This document shows, in pieces, positions 16,810-25,250 of a stretch of DNA of 45,641 nt. The stretch lies in NCBI GenBank assembly GCA_037385045.1, contig JARRNJ010000008.1:1-45641 (forward strand). Direction: 5' to 3'. The number at the start of each line of letters is the position of its first letter. The stretch's first letter is position 1. Origin of the DNA: JARRNJ01 sp037385045. Lineage in GTDB: Bacteria; Pseudomonadota; Gammaproteobacteria; JASBUN01. Made by a program: the position numbers and the translations under genes. The notes below the pieces were generated by a model. The model ran no database searches. It saw only the letters and a list, made by a program, of their open reading frames with translations, and had not been told where the DNA came from.

Positions 16810-17150
16810 GGCGGCTGTCCTCCTTGAATCAGGGTGTCGAAAACGTTCTGGACCTTCCTTTACGCCTTTACGCTCAGTGCTCTCGGGCAACCAATCATTG
16901 CGCCGTACCAATGGCCACGTTTGATAGCGATAACCGTGCCAACTCGAAGGAAACAGAAGCAACGAAATGTAATCGTACGGGATTCCCGGTTTCGGCTGCC
17001 GACGTTCAACTTGGAGCAGTGTAAGAAAAACTGACGGATCTACCGAGCGGACGCTCAATAAAGGGGGACTACGGGTCGCCACGGCGACGGCTTCGGGCGT
17101 AAACGTGCGACAGCCGGCGCCAGCGTGCCGGGCGTTCCATCTGCCGGGAT
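16810..17150. other. Intergenic region between sialidase-like and hydrolase genes
   Basis: These 341 bases hold the sigma-54-like element at 16926-16941 and the 5' leader of the sialidase-like gene. An open frame continues upstream of the chosen ATG to 17082, but its sequence is not protein-like and contains no signal peptide at its start. Confidence 0.45.
16926..16941 (-). promoter_or_regulatory. Sigma-54-like element upstream of the sialidase-like PEP-CTERM gene
   Basis: On the reverse strand the sequence is TGGCAC-GGTTA-TCGCT, with one mismatch to TGGCAC-N5-TTGCW and correct GG/GC spacing. Transcription would begin near 16915, leaving a leader of about 105 bases. It is the second PEP-CTERM gene in the window with such an element. 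Confidence 0.5.
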
Positions 17151-17825
17151 CTATTTGTCATCCACCAGAAACTGCACGATGGCCTCGGTGAGGCGCTGCG
17201 CCTGGTCGGTGTTGAAGATGTGTTGCGCATGGGCGCCGCCGTCGAGCAGGATCAGCCGCTTCGGTTGCGGTGCGCGGGCGTATTGCCGTCTTACGTCCGG
17301 CGCCAGGCCTTCGTTGCGGCTGGCGATGTAGAGGGTCGACGCCGCCTTGAGTCGCTCGGGATGCGCGATGGGCACCGGCGAGAGCAGCACCAGTTTGTCG
17401 ATCTCGCCCGGCGCAACCTCGGTGGCCGCCTGCGCGGCGGCGCCGCCTCCCATGCTGCCGCCCACCACCGATACCGACTGCACCCCCTGGGCGTGCAGCC
17501 AGCGCACCGCCGCGACCACGTCCTGATCGAGCGCATTGGGATCGCTGCCTGCGCGGGAGCGGCCGTAGCCGCGGAAGTCGATGGCAAGGGCCCGGAATCC
17601 GCGTGCGGCGATAATCCCGGCCAGCGGCGCCCAGCTCTGTTTGTTGAAGACGGCGCCGTGGGCGAACACCACCCCGCGGGCGCCGGTGCCGTACAAATCG
17701 GCGTCCACCAGGCCGCCGTCGGCGCTCGGGAAGCTCACGTCCCGGGGCGGTTGCACCGCCGCCGCCAGCGGCGCCAGTGCGAACAGTCCCAGCATCACCG
17801 CCAGGCGTTTGGCGAGCGTCGCCAT
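17151..17825 (-). CDS. Secreted alpha/beta hydrolase
   Basis: A 224-residue protein starting at ATG 17825, where AAGGAG lies 6 bp ahead; longer in-frame starts lack a ribosome site and would bury the signal peptide. The signal sequence is MATLAKRLAVMLGLFALAPL, cleaved near AAA-V (~24). The mature part is a compact alpha/beta hydrolase: oxyanion region VVFAHGAVFNKQSW, RALAIDFRGYGRSRAG, nucleophile elbow VVGGSMGGGAA with Ser124, and the terminal GGAHAQHIF, which supplies His199 or His202. The acid is less obvious (IASRNEGLAPD). It resembles small dienelactone-hydrolase or esterase types. It is transcribed divergently from the patatin operon, with 250 bp between starts. The substrate is unknown. 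Confidence 0.82.
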   Translation of the reverse strand: MATLAKRLAVMLGLFALAPLAAAVQPPRDVSFPSADGGLVDADLYGTGARGVVFAHGAVFNKQSWAPLAGIIAARGFRALAIDFRGYGRSRAGSDPNALDQDVVAAVRWLHAQGVQSVSVVGGSMGGGAAAQAATEVAPGEIDKLVLLSPVPIAHPERLKAASTLYIASRNEGLAPDVRRQYARAPQPKRLILLDGGAHAQHIFNTDQAQRLTEAIVQFLVDDK

Positions 17826-18075
17826 GGGGGTCTCCTTTAGCAAGGTGGAGTCTATACCGCAGAGCCTAGTCCATTGTGAAGCGATGTCGCTCGATTCAGG
17901 CGGGCGTGCCGGGAACGGACGTGCGCCGGGCGCGGAATGGGCGGGTCCATGCGCGATGCGCATCGGGGCGGTTCTGGCAGACACCGGAAAAACAACTACT
18001 ATCAATCCAGTGAGCGATGTCGGGGGCCGCGGGTAAGCGCCCGGATGACCCCTTCGCGTTGGTGCGGTGTACGAC

Positions 18076-20847
18076 ATGGAACGTAGCATGGGCGAACAGG
18101 GAAACAGGCTCGTCAAGTGGTTTGTCAACGTGGCCGTGCGGCTGGATCGCCGGTTGCGGTTGCTCGATTGGGCGGCGCAGCGCAGCTTCGACGGCCCGTC
18201 GAAGCGGTTCTTCGGGGTTGACGGCTACTCGCCGCTGGCGCTGCTGGTGTTCGCGGTGGCGCTGGTGTTCCAGATCCTGGGCCCGAGCCTGGGCTGGCGC
18301 GGCGGGCTGATTGCGGTCGCGCTATTCGTCGCCGCGCCGATTCTGCTCGCCATCCTCGTTTATTTCCTCGGCGCCTACCGCCTGTGGCTGGCCGAATTCG
18401 TCACCGTCCTGTTGATTTCCGCCGCGGTGTTCTTTGTGTTCGCCGCGCCGGCGAGCCGTGAGCCGGACGATCTGCTCTACCGGCATGTGCTGGCGCCGGC
18501 GCTGTGGGTGCTGCTCGCGGCCATGCTGCTCGCCCGCTGGCTGTCGCGGCGCATGTTCCGCGCCTATCAGGGCCGGTTCACCGACTACCTGCACAAGGCC
18601 GAGCTGTTCGTCAAACCCGAAGCGCCGACCAGCGTCACCAGTGGCAGCATCGTATGGAGCTTCCTCACGGTGCCGGTGCGCCATCCGCTGCAGCTGCTGC
18701 TGTTTCCCGCCTTCGTGGTGCTCGTGGTGCAGGATGCCCGCGCCATGTGGTGGTGGAGCGGGGCCCTGCTGCTGGTCTCCTGGTCGGCGCTGACCCTGGC
18801 CAGTTTCCACGAACGGTTGCAGTTCCTGGTCGGCATGCCGCGGCGGGTGTTTTTCGTCGGCGGGCAACTGGTGGTGTCACTGGTGATCATCGGCCTCGCC
18901 ATCGGCCGCATCACGGATTTCAGTTATATCGCGATTCTGCTTGATTCCGCCGCCGGCCCGATCGTCGCGGTGCTGGTGTTCGCCGCCTATTTCACGTTCT
19001 GGTTCTACGAGTACTGGATCAACCGCATGCTGAGCGAGGCGATGCTCGGTACGTTGGACGGTACCACCGGGCGCACCGATGCACGCATCAACTATCCGGT
19101 CGACCCGGCGGTGATTCCCGACGAAATCCATGTCAAGTCGGAGCATCGGATCATCCAGATCCACGGCTCCGAGCGCTTCGTCGCCGTCGGCATGCTCACC
19201 AAGCCGCGGCCGGACGGGCCGACGGAGGCGTTTCAGTTCTACGGCCGGCTGGAGCTGTTCCGGCGGATTTTTGCCTGGGCGGCGCGCAGCAAGCTGCTTG
19301 ATTTCAAGGACGCGAAGCGGCTCGGGCACGTGCTCGAACGCAAGATCCAGTACTACTTCCTGGCGCTCAACGCGGCGCTGGTCGTCGCCCTGGCGGCGGC
19401 CTGGCTTGTGTTGAACGGTCTGCCCCAGGCCGCCGAGCTGTGCGTTGCCCCGTCCGGTGAGGCGGCGCCCGCGGGCTGTGTGACGCCGGTGCCGCCCGGT
19501 GCGGCCCATGGCGAACGGATCGACCTGGCAGGACTTATCAGTGGCAACGGGCAGCCGGCGCCGCAGCCCGTGGTGCTGGTGGCCGCCTCCGGCGGCGGCA
19601 CCCGGGCGGCACTCTACACCGCGTCGGTTCTCCACGGCCTGGACCGGCTCGGCGCCTTGCAGGACGTGGTGCTCGCCAGCGGCGTGTCCGGCGGCAGCGC
19701 CGCGCTGGCCTATTTTGCCGCCCACCGCGACACCCTGATCAATGGAAATCCGCAGGCGTGGTCCCGCTACATGCAGGTGATGTCGGGCGCCTATATTCGC
19801 GACGTGCTGCGCGGCGTGGTGGAGTGGCGCATCGCCGGCGGCACGCGGCTGGGTACGGTGCTGGCGGAGAGCTTCAAACGCCGGATGCAGCCGCCCAAGG
19901 ACCACCGCACCCTGGCCGGCCCGGACCAGATCGGACTGATTTTCAACACCACGCTGGCCGGGGAGCTGCACCGCAACACAGCCACCGGGATGCCGCTGGC
20001 GCGCTGGGACGCCAAGTTCAAGCGCCTGACCCGCGCCGACAACGCCGGCGGGCGCCTGGTGCTGACCAACCTCGATGACGTGCACTATTTTCCGGAGAAG
20101 AAGGTCGCCTCGTTGCCGCCGGCGCATCTGAAATACGTCGTCGTTGACCAGCCGGGAATTCCGCTGACCACCGCCGCGGCGCTCAGCGCCAACTTCCCGC
20201 CGGTGTTCGCCGACGCCGCCGTGGACGTGAAGGAGCGGGACCGCTACTGGGTGACCGACGGCGGTGCCGCCGACAACCGCGGCCTGGTGTCGCTGCTCTA
20301 TGCGCTGCGCCATGCGTTGGTGAAGCTGGGGCAGGCGCCGCGGCGCGGACCGCTGCCGGCGCTTTACGTGGTGGTCGCCGAAGCATCCAAGGAGGGGTTT
20401 GATTTCAAGCAGGACCGCGGCATCGGCGCCAAGTCGGGTGCGGCGGAAAAGTTCGCCACCCAGTTGAGCGCCGTTCTGTGGCGGGACATCAAGGCGCGTT
20501 ACCAGGCGCTCGGCGGGAAGTCGGACAACCTGCGCATGTACTATCTGGCCATGCCGCTCAGCCTGCGGGCCCGCGGCGGGCTTGGTACCCATTGGATTCT
20601 GCCCAATACCGTCCGGCTGCGCGACGCGGTGATCGCCGATCCCGACGCTTCGGAGCCGCCGTCGGTGGTGTTGAGCGGCGAGCAGGTCCGGACCATTATC
20701 GACCAGCTGCATAGCGTCGAGCGTGACCCCTGTGCGCGCATCGCCGCCATGCCCGACCCGCGTCTGCGGGCCGTTTGGAAATGGATCTGCAAGGATCGCG
20801 TCCACGGACCGGAGTGGCATCGGCTGGAAGCCGACCTGGGTCATTGA
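18076..20847 (+). CDS. Polytopic membrane protein with C-terminal patatin phospholipase domain
   Basis: A protein of about 923 residues. The N-terminal ~450 residues contain eight or so hydrophobic helices (LALLVFAVALVFQIL, LIAVALFVAAPILLAILVYF, FVTVLLISAAVFFVFAAP, LVVSLVIIGLAIG and others, the last being LNAALVVALAAAWLVLNGL). A patatin-like lipase domain follows: glycine-rich oxyanion loop VLVAASGGGTRAALYTASVL, nucleophile GVSGGSAA with Ser538, and the catalytic Asp728 in VTDGGAADNRGL, completing the Ser-Asp dyad. It would act on membrane lipids or lipid-like esters at the inner membrane. Possible starts are GTG 18067, ATG 18076 and ATG 18088; none has a strong ribosome site. The next two genes follow closely on the same strand, so the three probably form one operon. 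No close characterised homologue is recognised for the whole architecture. Confidence 0.85.
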   Translation: MERSMGEQGNRLVKWFVNVAVRLDRRLRLLDWAAQRSFDGPSKRFFGVDGYSPLALLVFAVALVFQILGPSLGWRGGLIAVALFVAAPILLAILVYFLGAYRLWLAEFVTVLLISAAVFFVFAAPASREPDDLLYRHVLAPALWVLLAAMLLARWLSRRMFRAYQGRFTDYLHKAELFVKPEAPTSVTSGSIVWSFLTVPVRHPLQLLLFPAFVVLVVQDARAMWWWSGALLLVSWSALTLASFHERLQFLVGMPRRVFFVGGQLVVSLVIIGLAIGRITDFSYIAILLDSAAGPIVAVLVFAAYFTFWFYEYWINRMLSEAMLGTLDGTTGRTDARINYPVDPAVIPDEIHVKSEHRIIQIHGSERFVAVGMLTKPRPDGPTEAFQFYGRLELFRRIFAWAARSKLLDFKDAKRLGHVLERKIQYYFLALNAALVVALAAAWLVLNGLPQAAELCVAPSGEAAPAGCVTPVPPGAAHGERIDLAGLISGNGQPAPQPVVLVAASGGGTRAALYTASVLHGLDRLGALQDVVLASGVSGGSAALAYFAAHRDTLINGNPQAWSRYMQVMSGAYIRDVLRGVVEWRIAGGTRLGTVLAESFKRRMQPPKDHRTLAGPDQIGLIFNTTLAGELHRNTATGMPLARWDAKFKRLTRADNAGGRLVLTNLDDVHYFPEKKVASLPPAHLKYVVVDQPGIPLTTAAALSANFPPVFADAAVDVKERDRYWVTDGGAADNRGLVSLLYALRHALVKLGQAPRRGPLPALYVVVAEASKEGFDFKQDRGIGAKSGAAEKFATQLSAVLWRDIKARYQALGGKSDNLRMYYLAMPLSLRARGGLGTHWILPNTVRLRDAVIADPDASEPPSVVLSGEQVRTIIDQLHSVERDPCARIAAMPDPRLRAVWKWICKDRVHGPEWHRLEADLGH

Positions 20848-20910
20848 GCCCGGCGTCCGACGGACGCAACTACAAACGATGTGAACGACCGATTCGAGGG
20901 GAGTCGAACC

Positions 20911-21867
20911 ATGAACACGATCCGCCACGCCCTGTGGTTGTGGCTGCTCGCCGTAGCGCTCGGCGGCTGTGCAGCCACGGCACCCGTTAAAACCGACGAC
21001 TTCGTCGCCTACCACGACGCCGTCGAGAGCTTGAGCGCGGGCAGCGCCGCGGCGCTCGCCTACGAGCGCGAATGGACCTACCGCAACTATCTGGCGTCGT
21101 TCACCGAGGGTGGGGCGGCCAACCCGGCCGCCGTGATCCTGGACTTCCCGGACGGACCGGGCGCACCGTTCGCCTGGACGTTGTCCGATGCCCCCCAGTA
21201 CATAGCCATCCAGGATACCGAGGCGCGCCTGGCGGAGCTCAACAAACTGTTCTCGGATTACAGTTCACTGTTGGTGGAGCTGTCCGGAGCCACCGCCAAC
21301 GATGCCGGGCGCATCACGGGTTTGGGTGAAGCGCTGAACAAGAACTCGCTCAGCGCCGCGCGGGCCCTGGGGATGAAGCCGGACGCCAAGCCTGTGGCGC
21401 TGTTCAGCGCCGCCGCCACTTCCGCCGCCCAGGCCTACGTGAACCACCGGCGCCGCACCAGCCTGCAGGCGGTGCTGCGCGCCAACCAGCCGGCGGTTGA
21501 CGCGTTCGCGAAGCTGGGCGCGGACGCGGCACGGATCTCCGCCGTCGGCATAAAGACCGAGTACCAGAACGACACCAAGCGCTGGGTGGAGCGGTACGTG
21601 AAGGCGGCTGCGTCCAAACGGGGCAAACTCATCGAGGAACAGTTGGCGCTGAACGAGCGCACTATTGCCCAGCTGGACGCGCTGCGCAAGATCCACGACA
21701 GCTATCTGCTGCTGGCGAAGAAACATGCGGAACTGGCCAACAGCGTCGGCACCGGCGGCAGAGTCGACTTTCGGCGCCTGATTGATAATGGGCAGCAATT
21801 GCGCGATCTCTACAAACGCCTGCGGACCGCCGGGGAGCAGCAGCTCAACGCCGGCGATTCGCCCTGA
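20911..21867 (+). CDS. Predicted lipoprotein of unknown function in patatin operon
   Basis: A 318-residue protein. ATG 20911 is chosen because GAGGGGAG lies 7 bp upstream and because it places a lipoprotein signal directly at the N-terminus (MNTIRHALWLWLLAVALGGC, lipidated Cys20). The mature part is almost entirely helical and alanine-rich, with long heptad-like stretches (RGKLIEEQLALNERTIAQLD, then ALRKIHDSYLLLAKKHAELA). No enzymatic motif is visible. Position +2 is Ala, so sorting to the outer membrane is likely. It lies 63 bp after the patatin gene and 15 bp before the small helical gene, suggesting a shared complex or pathway. Family not recognised. Confidence 0.8.
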   Translation: MNTIRHALWLWLLAVALGGCAATAPVKTDDFVAYHDAVESLSAGSAAALAYEREWTYRNYLASFTEGGAANPAAVILDFPDGPGAPFAWTLSDAPQYIAIQDTEARLAELNKLFSDYSSLLVELSGATANDAGRITGLGEALNKNSLSAARALGMKPDAKPVALFSAAATSAAQAYVNHRRRTSLQAVLRANQPAVDAFAKLGADAARISAVGIKTEYQNDTKRWVERYVKAAASKRGKLIEEQLALNERTIAQLDALRKIHDSYLLLAKKHAELANSVGTGGRVDFRRLIDNGQQLRDLYKRLRTAGEQQLNAGDSP

Positions 21868-21882
21868 TCGGGGAGAGGACAT

Positions 21883-22224
21883 ATGACCGACGACGACAAG
21901 CTTGCCATCATCAACGAGTTGATCAGGATGCGCAGCAAAGTGCTGCAGGCGTCGATGACCATGAAGCTCAATGGCGAGGACGCAACCGACCTGGAGACCG
22001 CCGAACAGAAGCTGGAAGACGAGATTCAGACGCTGCGCACGGCGCTGCAACAGGATTGGCAGGGCGCCGCGGCCGAAGTCCGCCGGGAGCTGAGCAACGC
22101 CGGGGCGCGGGTGCAGCGCCGCATTCGCGATATCGAGCACGACATCAAGCGCGCGGAAAAGGCGGTCGAAGTCCTGGGGCAGGTGGAAGGCGTGCTGGCG
22201 AAGCTCGCGCCGCTGCTGGGGTGA
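21883..22224 (+). CDS. Small cytosolic coiled-coil protein in patatin operon
   Basis: A 113-residue, highly charged, all-helical protein without signal peptide or membrane helix. Coiled-coil-like heptads run through most of it (LETAEQKLEDEIQTLRTALQ, RRIRDIEHDIKRAEKAVEVL). It begins at ATG 21883 after GGGGAGAGG, 15 bp beyond the lipoprotein stop. The pattern resembles short fragments of phasin or apolipoprotein-like helices, but no family is recognised. It closes the putative three-gene operon with the membrane patatin and the lipoprotein; its helical repeat overlaps in style with that of the lipoprotein, so the two might share ancestry. Confidence 0.75.
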   Translation: MTDDDKLAIINELIRMRSKVLQASMTMKLNGEDATDLETAEQKLEDEIQTLRTALQQDWQGAAAEVRRELSNAGARVQRRIRDIEHDIKRAEKAVEVLGQVEGVLAKLAPLLG

Positions 22225-22343
22225 ATTTCGATGACAACGGAACGGATCGAGGCAGATCGCAGCCGTTATTGCTTGATCCAATCCATCAGGGGATCGATCC
22301 ATAAAGGCTCCGGCGAATAAAAGACCCCGTGCCCCCGGCCGTC

Positions 22344-22957
22344 TCACAGCACGATCTCCTTGTGCTCGAGTCCGCCGGCGGAGGCCTCGAACATCGGCCC
22401 GCAGGCGCCAAACGAGTCGTCCTTGTGGTCCACAATGGAACGTACATGGCCTACCAGGTTGGGATCGAATTTCCTGATGAATTGCCTCGGCCTGCGATTG
22501 CAACCTGGCGACACGACGCAGTTCACGTGCGCATTGGCGACCAAGGACGAGGTAACCAACGTGGTTTTCCCACCTGTGGAAAGACCGACGACCCTGATGC
22601 GGTGTGCCGGCACGCCGTGTTGGAGCGGGATGGTTATCTCGCCGCGGATCTTCTTGGCATAGGGCGTGATTTTGTGTCAGAGCCGCGGGCTTCACCGATG
22701 ACGGTCAAGCCGCGGCCGGCCAGGGTGGCAGGCATCTTCTTGTACTGATGGAAGCCATGCTCGGCTGACACTGCCGAGGCGGCGCCCTTCATTTCCGCAA
22801 TGCGCCCGTGTAGAAGGAACAGGTAAGCTGACTGCGGGTTGATGACGTCGGGCGGCGTTTGGAGCACTTCATCCGGATACACCGCCGGGGCCGATGCAAT
22901 CGGAGAACCTGCGAGCAGGATTGTCAGGAGTGATTTCGAATCGACAATGACGTTCAT
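22344..22957 (-). pseudogene. Frameshifted secreted alpha/beta-hydrolase-like protein
   Basis: A signal-peptide-bearing ORF starts at ATG 22957 (AGGGAGA upstream) and reads INPQSAYLFLLHGRIAEMKG, then FHQYKKMPATLAGRGLTVIG and EARGSDT, after which the frame runs into a stop at 22634. Shifting frame at the T-run 22670-22673 (AAAA on the coding strand) restores a continuous reading: ITPYAKKIRGEITIPLQHGV, then PAHRIRVVGLSTGGKTTLVT, continuing to a stop at 22344. The joined protein has an HG oxyanion motif and a G-L-S-T-G-G nucleophile elbow, as in alpha/beta hydrolases. A one-base deletion in the homopolymer is the simplest explanation; a sequencing error or programmed slippage cannot be excluded. 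Confidence 0.7.
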
Positions 22958-23240
22958 GGCATTCTCCCTGTGCTCGGATGCGCATTCCCACCGCATGTCT
23001 CAGAAGCAGCCTGGAGACCTGGCTGTTGTCGTACGGCGATCCGATCGTACATGGTAGGATCCGGACTGGAGAGAGCCGGTGCCGGCGCCGGGAACGGGCG
23101 ACCGGCGGCGCTGCGGAAGCACCGAGCTTCGCTGGAAAGGGGCCGGACAGTTGCCGTCCCTCCCGAGGACGATTGGCACGAAATAACGCCATCGAACAAG
23201 AACATATAAAGTTGCGGACGCACGAGCCGATTAAGTGACA

Positions 23241-25250
23241 ATGAAACCGGTCCATGTAGTTCTGACTGTCGCGCTCGTGTTCGCCCAAGTGGCCGCCGGG
23301 GCGCAGAAAATTGAATCGGGCGGCTCCCATTACTTCGTCGGGCCGGCGCCGGCCTGGGTTCACCCGCTGCCACTGCAGGAGCCGGCACGCCGCGGCGACA
23401 GCTCCGGCCAGTCGGTACGTTATCTGCTCAGCGATCGCCAGGTGCGCGTCGGGCCCGACGGGCAAACGATCTACCGCCACTCCGCGTCCCAGCCGCTCAA
23501 TGAAGACGGCCTGGCCGACAGTGCCAACATCAAGATCGTCTTCAACCCCGACTACCAGACCCTGACCATCCATGCCATTGACGTCATCCGCAACGGCCGG
23601 CGCATCCATAAGCTGGCGCACAGCAAGATCAAGCTGATCCAACGCGAAACCGACATCGACCGTCAGCTCTACGACGGGGCGGTGACGGCGTTTCTGGCCC
23701 TGGGCGACGTGCGGATCGGCGATGTGATCGAGTATTCCTACTCAATCAAGGGCAGCAACCCGGTGTTCGGCGACAGGTTCTTCGACTCCTTTTCCCTCGG
23801 CTGGTCGGTGCCGGTGGATCGGGTCTCGGTGCGGCTGCTGGCGCCCGCCGGCCGCAAGCTGCGCTGGCGCGTTTACAACATGCATCTCAAGCCTGCAGTG
23901 CGGCGCATCAACGGTTACCGGGAACTGACCTGGTCGGTGCGCCACCAGCCGGGGCTGACGGACGACGGTGACTATCCGCGCTGGTACCAGCCCTATCCGT
24001 GGCTGCAAATTACCGAATACCAGGACTGGGCCGAGGTGGCGCGCTGGGCGCGGACGTTGTATCGGGTCAAGGGCGGGCTGCACGCCGACCTGCGCGCCAA
24101 GGTGCAGGCCTGGAAATCTCTGCCCACCGAGCAGGCGACGGCGGACGCGCTGCATTTCGTGCAGCAGAAGGTGCGCTACTTCGGCGTCGAGCTGGGGCAG
24201 AATTCCCATCGGCCCCATGATCCCAACGAGGTCTATCGCAACCGCTACGGCGACTGCAAGGACAAGGCGCTGCTGTTGTCGACCCTGCTCAAGGGTCTGG
24301 GCGTCGACGCACACCCGGCCCTGGTGTCGACTGATTTCGGCAAAGGCATTGCCCAATGGCTGCCGAGCCCCGGGCTGTTCGATCACGTCATCGTCATGGC
24401 CGAGGTGAACGGCCGGCGTTATTGGCTCGATCCAACGCGCTCGTACCAGGACGGTCCCTTGGACCTCATTGCCTATCCCAAATTCGGCGTCGCGCTGCCG
24501 GTCGCGCGTTCGGTGACCGGGCTGGTGCCCATCACCGCGCCGCGGCAGGCAACGCCCACCATCGACGTCGAAGAGCGCCTCACGGTCAGCAGCTACGACA
24601 AGCCGGTGCGCTTCACGGTCAAGTCGACGTTCACCGGCCGTGAGGCGGAATTCCAGCGCTACTACTTCAGCAACAACACCCGCGCCAGGATCGAACGCAA
24701 CTATCTCAATTACTACCGCCACAGCCACCCCGGCATCACGGCGTTGCGCCCGGTGCGCATGCGCGACGACAAGGCCCACAACCGGGTGGTGGTGGAAGAA
24801 GCGTATCAGTTGCCGCACTTCTGGACCCGGCGTGGCGACAAGCTCGACTTCGAGCTGGACGGCTCGACCCTTTCGCCCTATACGCGGCTGCCGCGCACGG
24901 TGGCCCGTACCATGCCCCTGGCCCTCACCTATCCGATCCGCATCCGGCACAAGACCACGCTGGTGTTTCCCCGCAAGATCAACTTCCGCAACAAGGGCCG
25001 GCGCAACACGATCGAGGATAACGCCATCGTCTACACCCGCATCATCGCCCATCAGGGCCGGCGGCTGTCGGTGGAGCACCTGTACCGGTCCAAGCGCGAT
25101 GCGGTGCTGCCGTCCCATTTGGAGCGCTATTTTGCCGATTTACGCACGATCCGTGGCGACCTTTCCTACTCCGCCTGGGTCGGGGTGCCGGAAAAGCCGT
25201 CGGTGCTGATCGGGAAGCTGCTGCAACGGTTGGAGGTCTACAGCCGATGA
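23241..25250 (+). CDS. Secreted DUF3857 plus transglutaminase-like protein
   Basis: A 669-residue protein with an N-terminal signal peptide (VVLTVALVFAQVAAGAQ). Residues ~50-230 are a DUF3857 beta-sandwich (DGQTIYRHSASQPLNEDGLA, GDVRIGDVIEYSYSI). A transglutaminase/protease-like core follows, with triad Cys339 (NRYGDCKDKALLL), His382 (FDHVIVMAEV) and Asp397 (YWLDPT). The C-terminal ~230 residues are beta-rich. Such proteins are widespread in the envelopes of Gram-negative bacteria, and their substrate is unknown; they may act as periplasmic amidases or crosslinkers. ATG 23241 is preferred over GTG 23235. Its stop overlaps the next start (ATGA), coupling it to the TPR protein. Confidence 0.85.
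   Translation: MKPVHVVLTVALVFAQVAAGAQKIESGGSHYFVGPAPAWVHPLPLQEPARRGDSSGQSVRYLLSDRQVRVGPDGQTIYRHSASQPLNEDGLADSANIKIVFNPDYQTLTIHAIDVIRNGRRIHKLAHSKIKLIQRETDIDRQLYDGAVTAFLALGDVRIGDVIEYSYSIKGSNPVFGDRFFDSFSLGWSVPVDRVSVRLLAPAGRKLRWRVYNMHLKPAVRRINGYRELTWSVRHQPGLTDDGDYPRWYQPYPWLQITEYQDWAEVARWARTLYRVKGGLHADLRAKVQAWKSLPTEQATADALHFVQQKVRYFGVELGQNSHRPHDPNEVYRNRYGDCKDKALLLSTLLKGLGVDAHPALVSTDFGKGIAQWLPSPGLFDHVIVMAEVNGRRYWLDPTRSYQDGPLDLIAYPKFGVALPVARSVTGLVPITAPRQATPTIDVEERLTVSSYDKPVRFTVKSTFTGREAEFQRYYFSNNTRARIERNYLNYYRHSHPGITALRPVRMRDDKAHNRVVVEEAYQLPHFWTRRGDKLDFELDGSTLSPYTRLPRTVARTMPLALTYPIRIRHKTTLVFPRKINFRNKGRRNTIEDNAIVYTRIIAHQGRRLSVEHLYRSKRDAVLPSHLERYFADLRTIRGDLSYSAWVGVPEKPSVLIGKLLQRLEVYSR

Noticed and set aside
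20853..20867. GCGTCCG-A-CGGACGC hairpin after the patatin gene
   Set aside because: The loop of one base is too small for a stable full-length stem and no T-run follows. The operon appears to continue through it.
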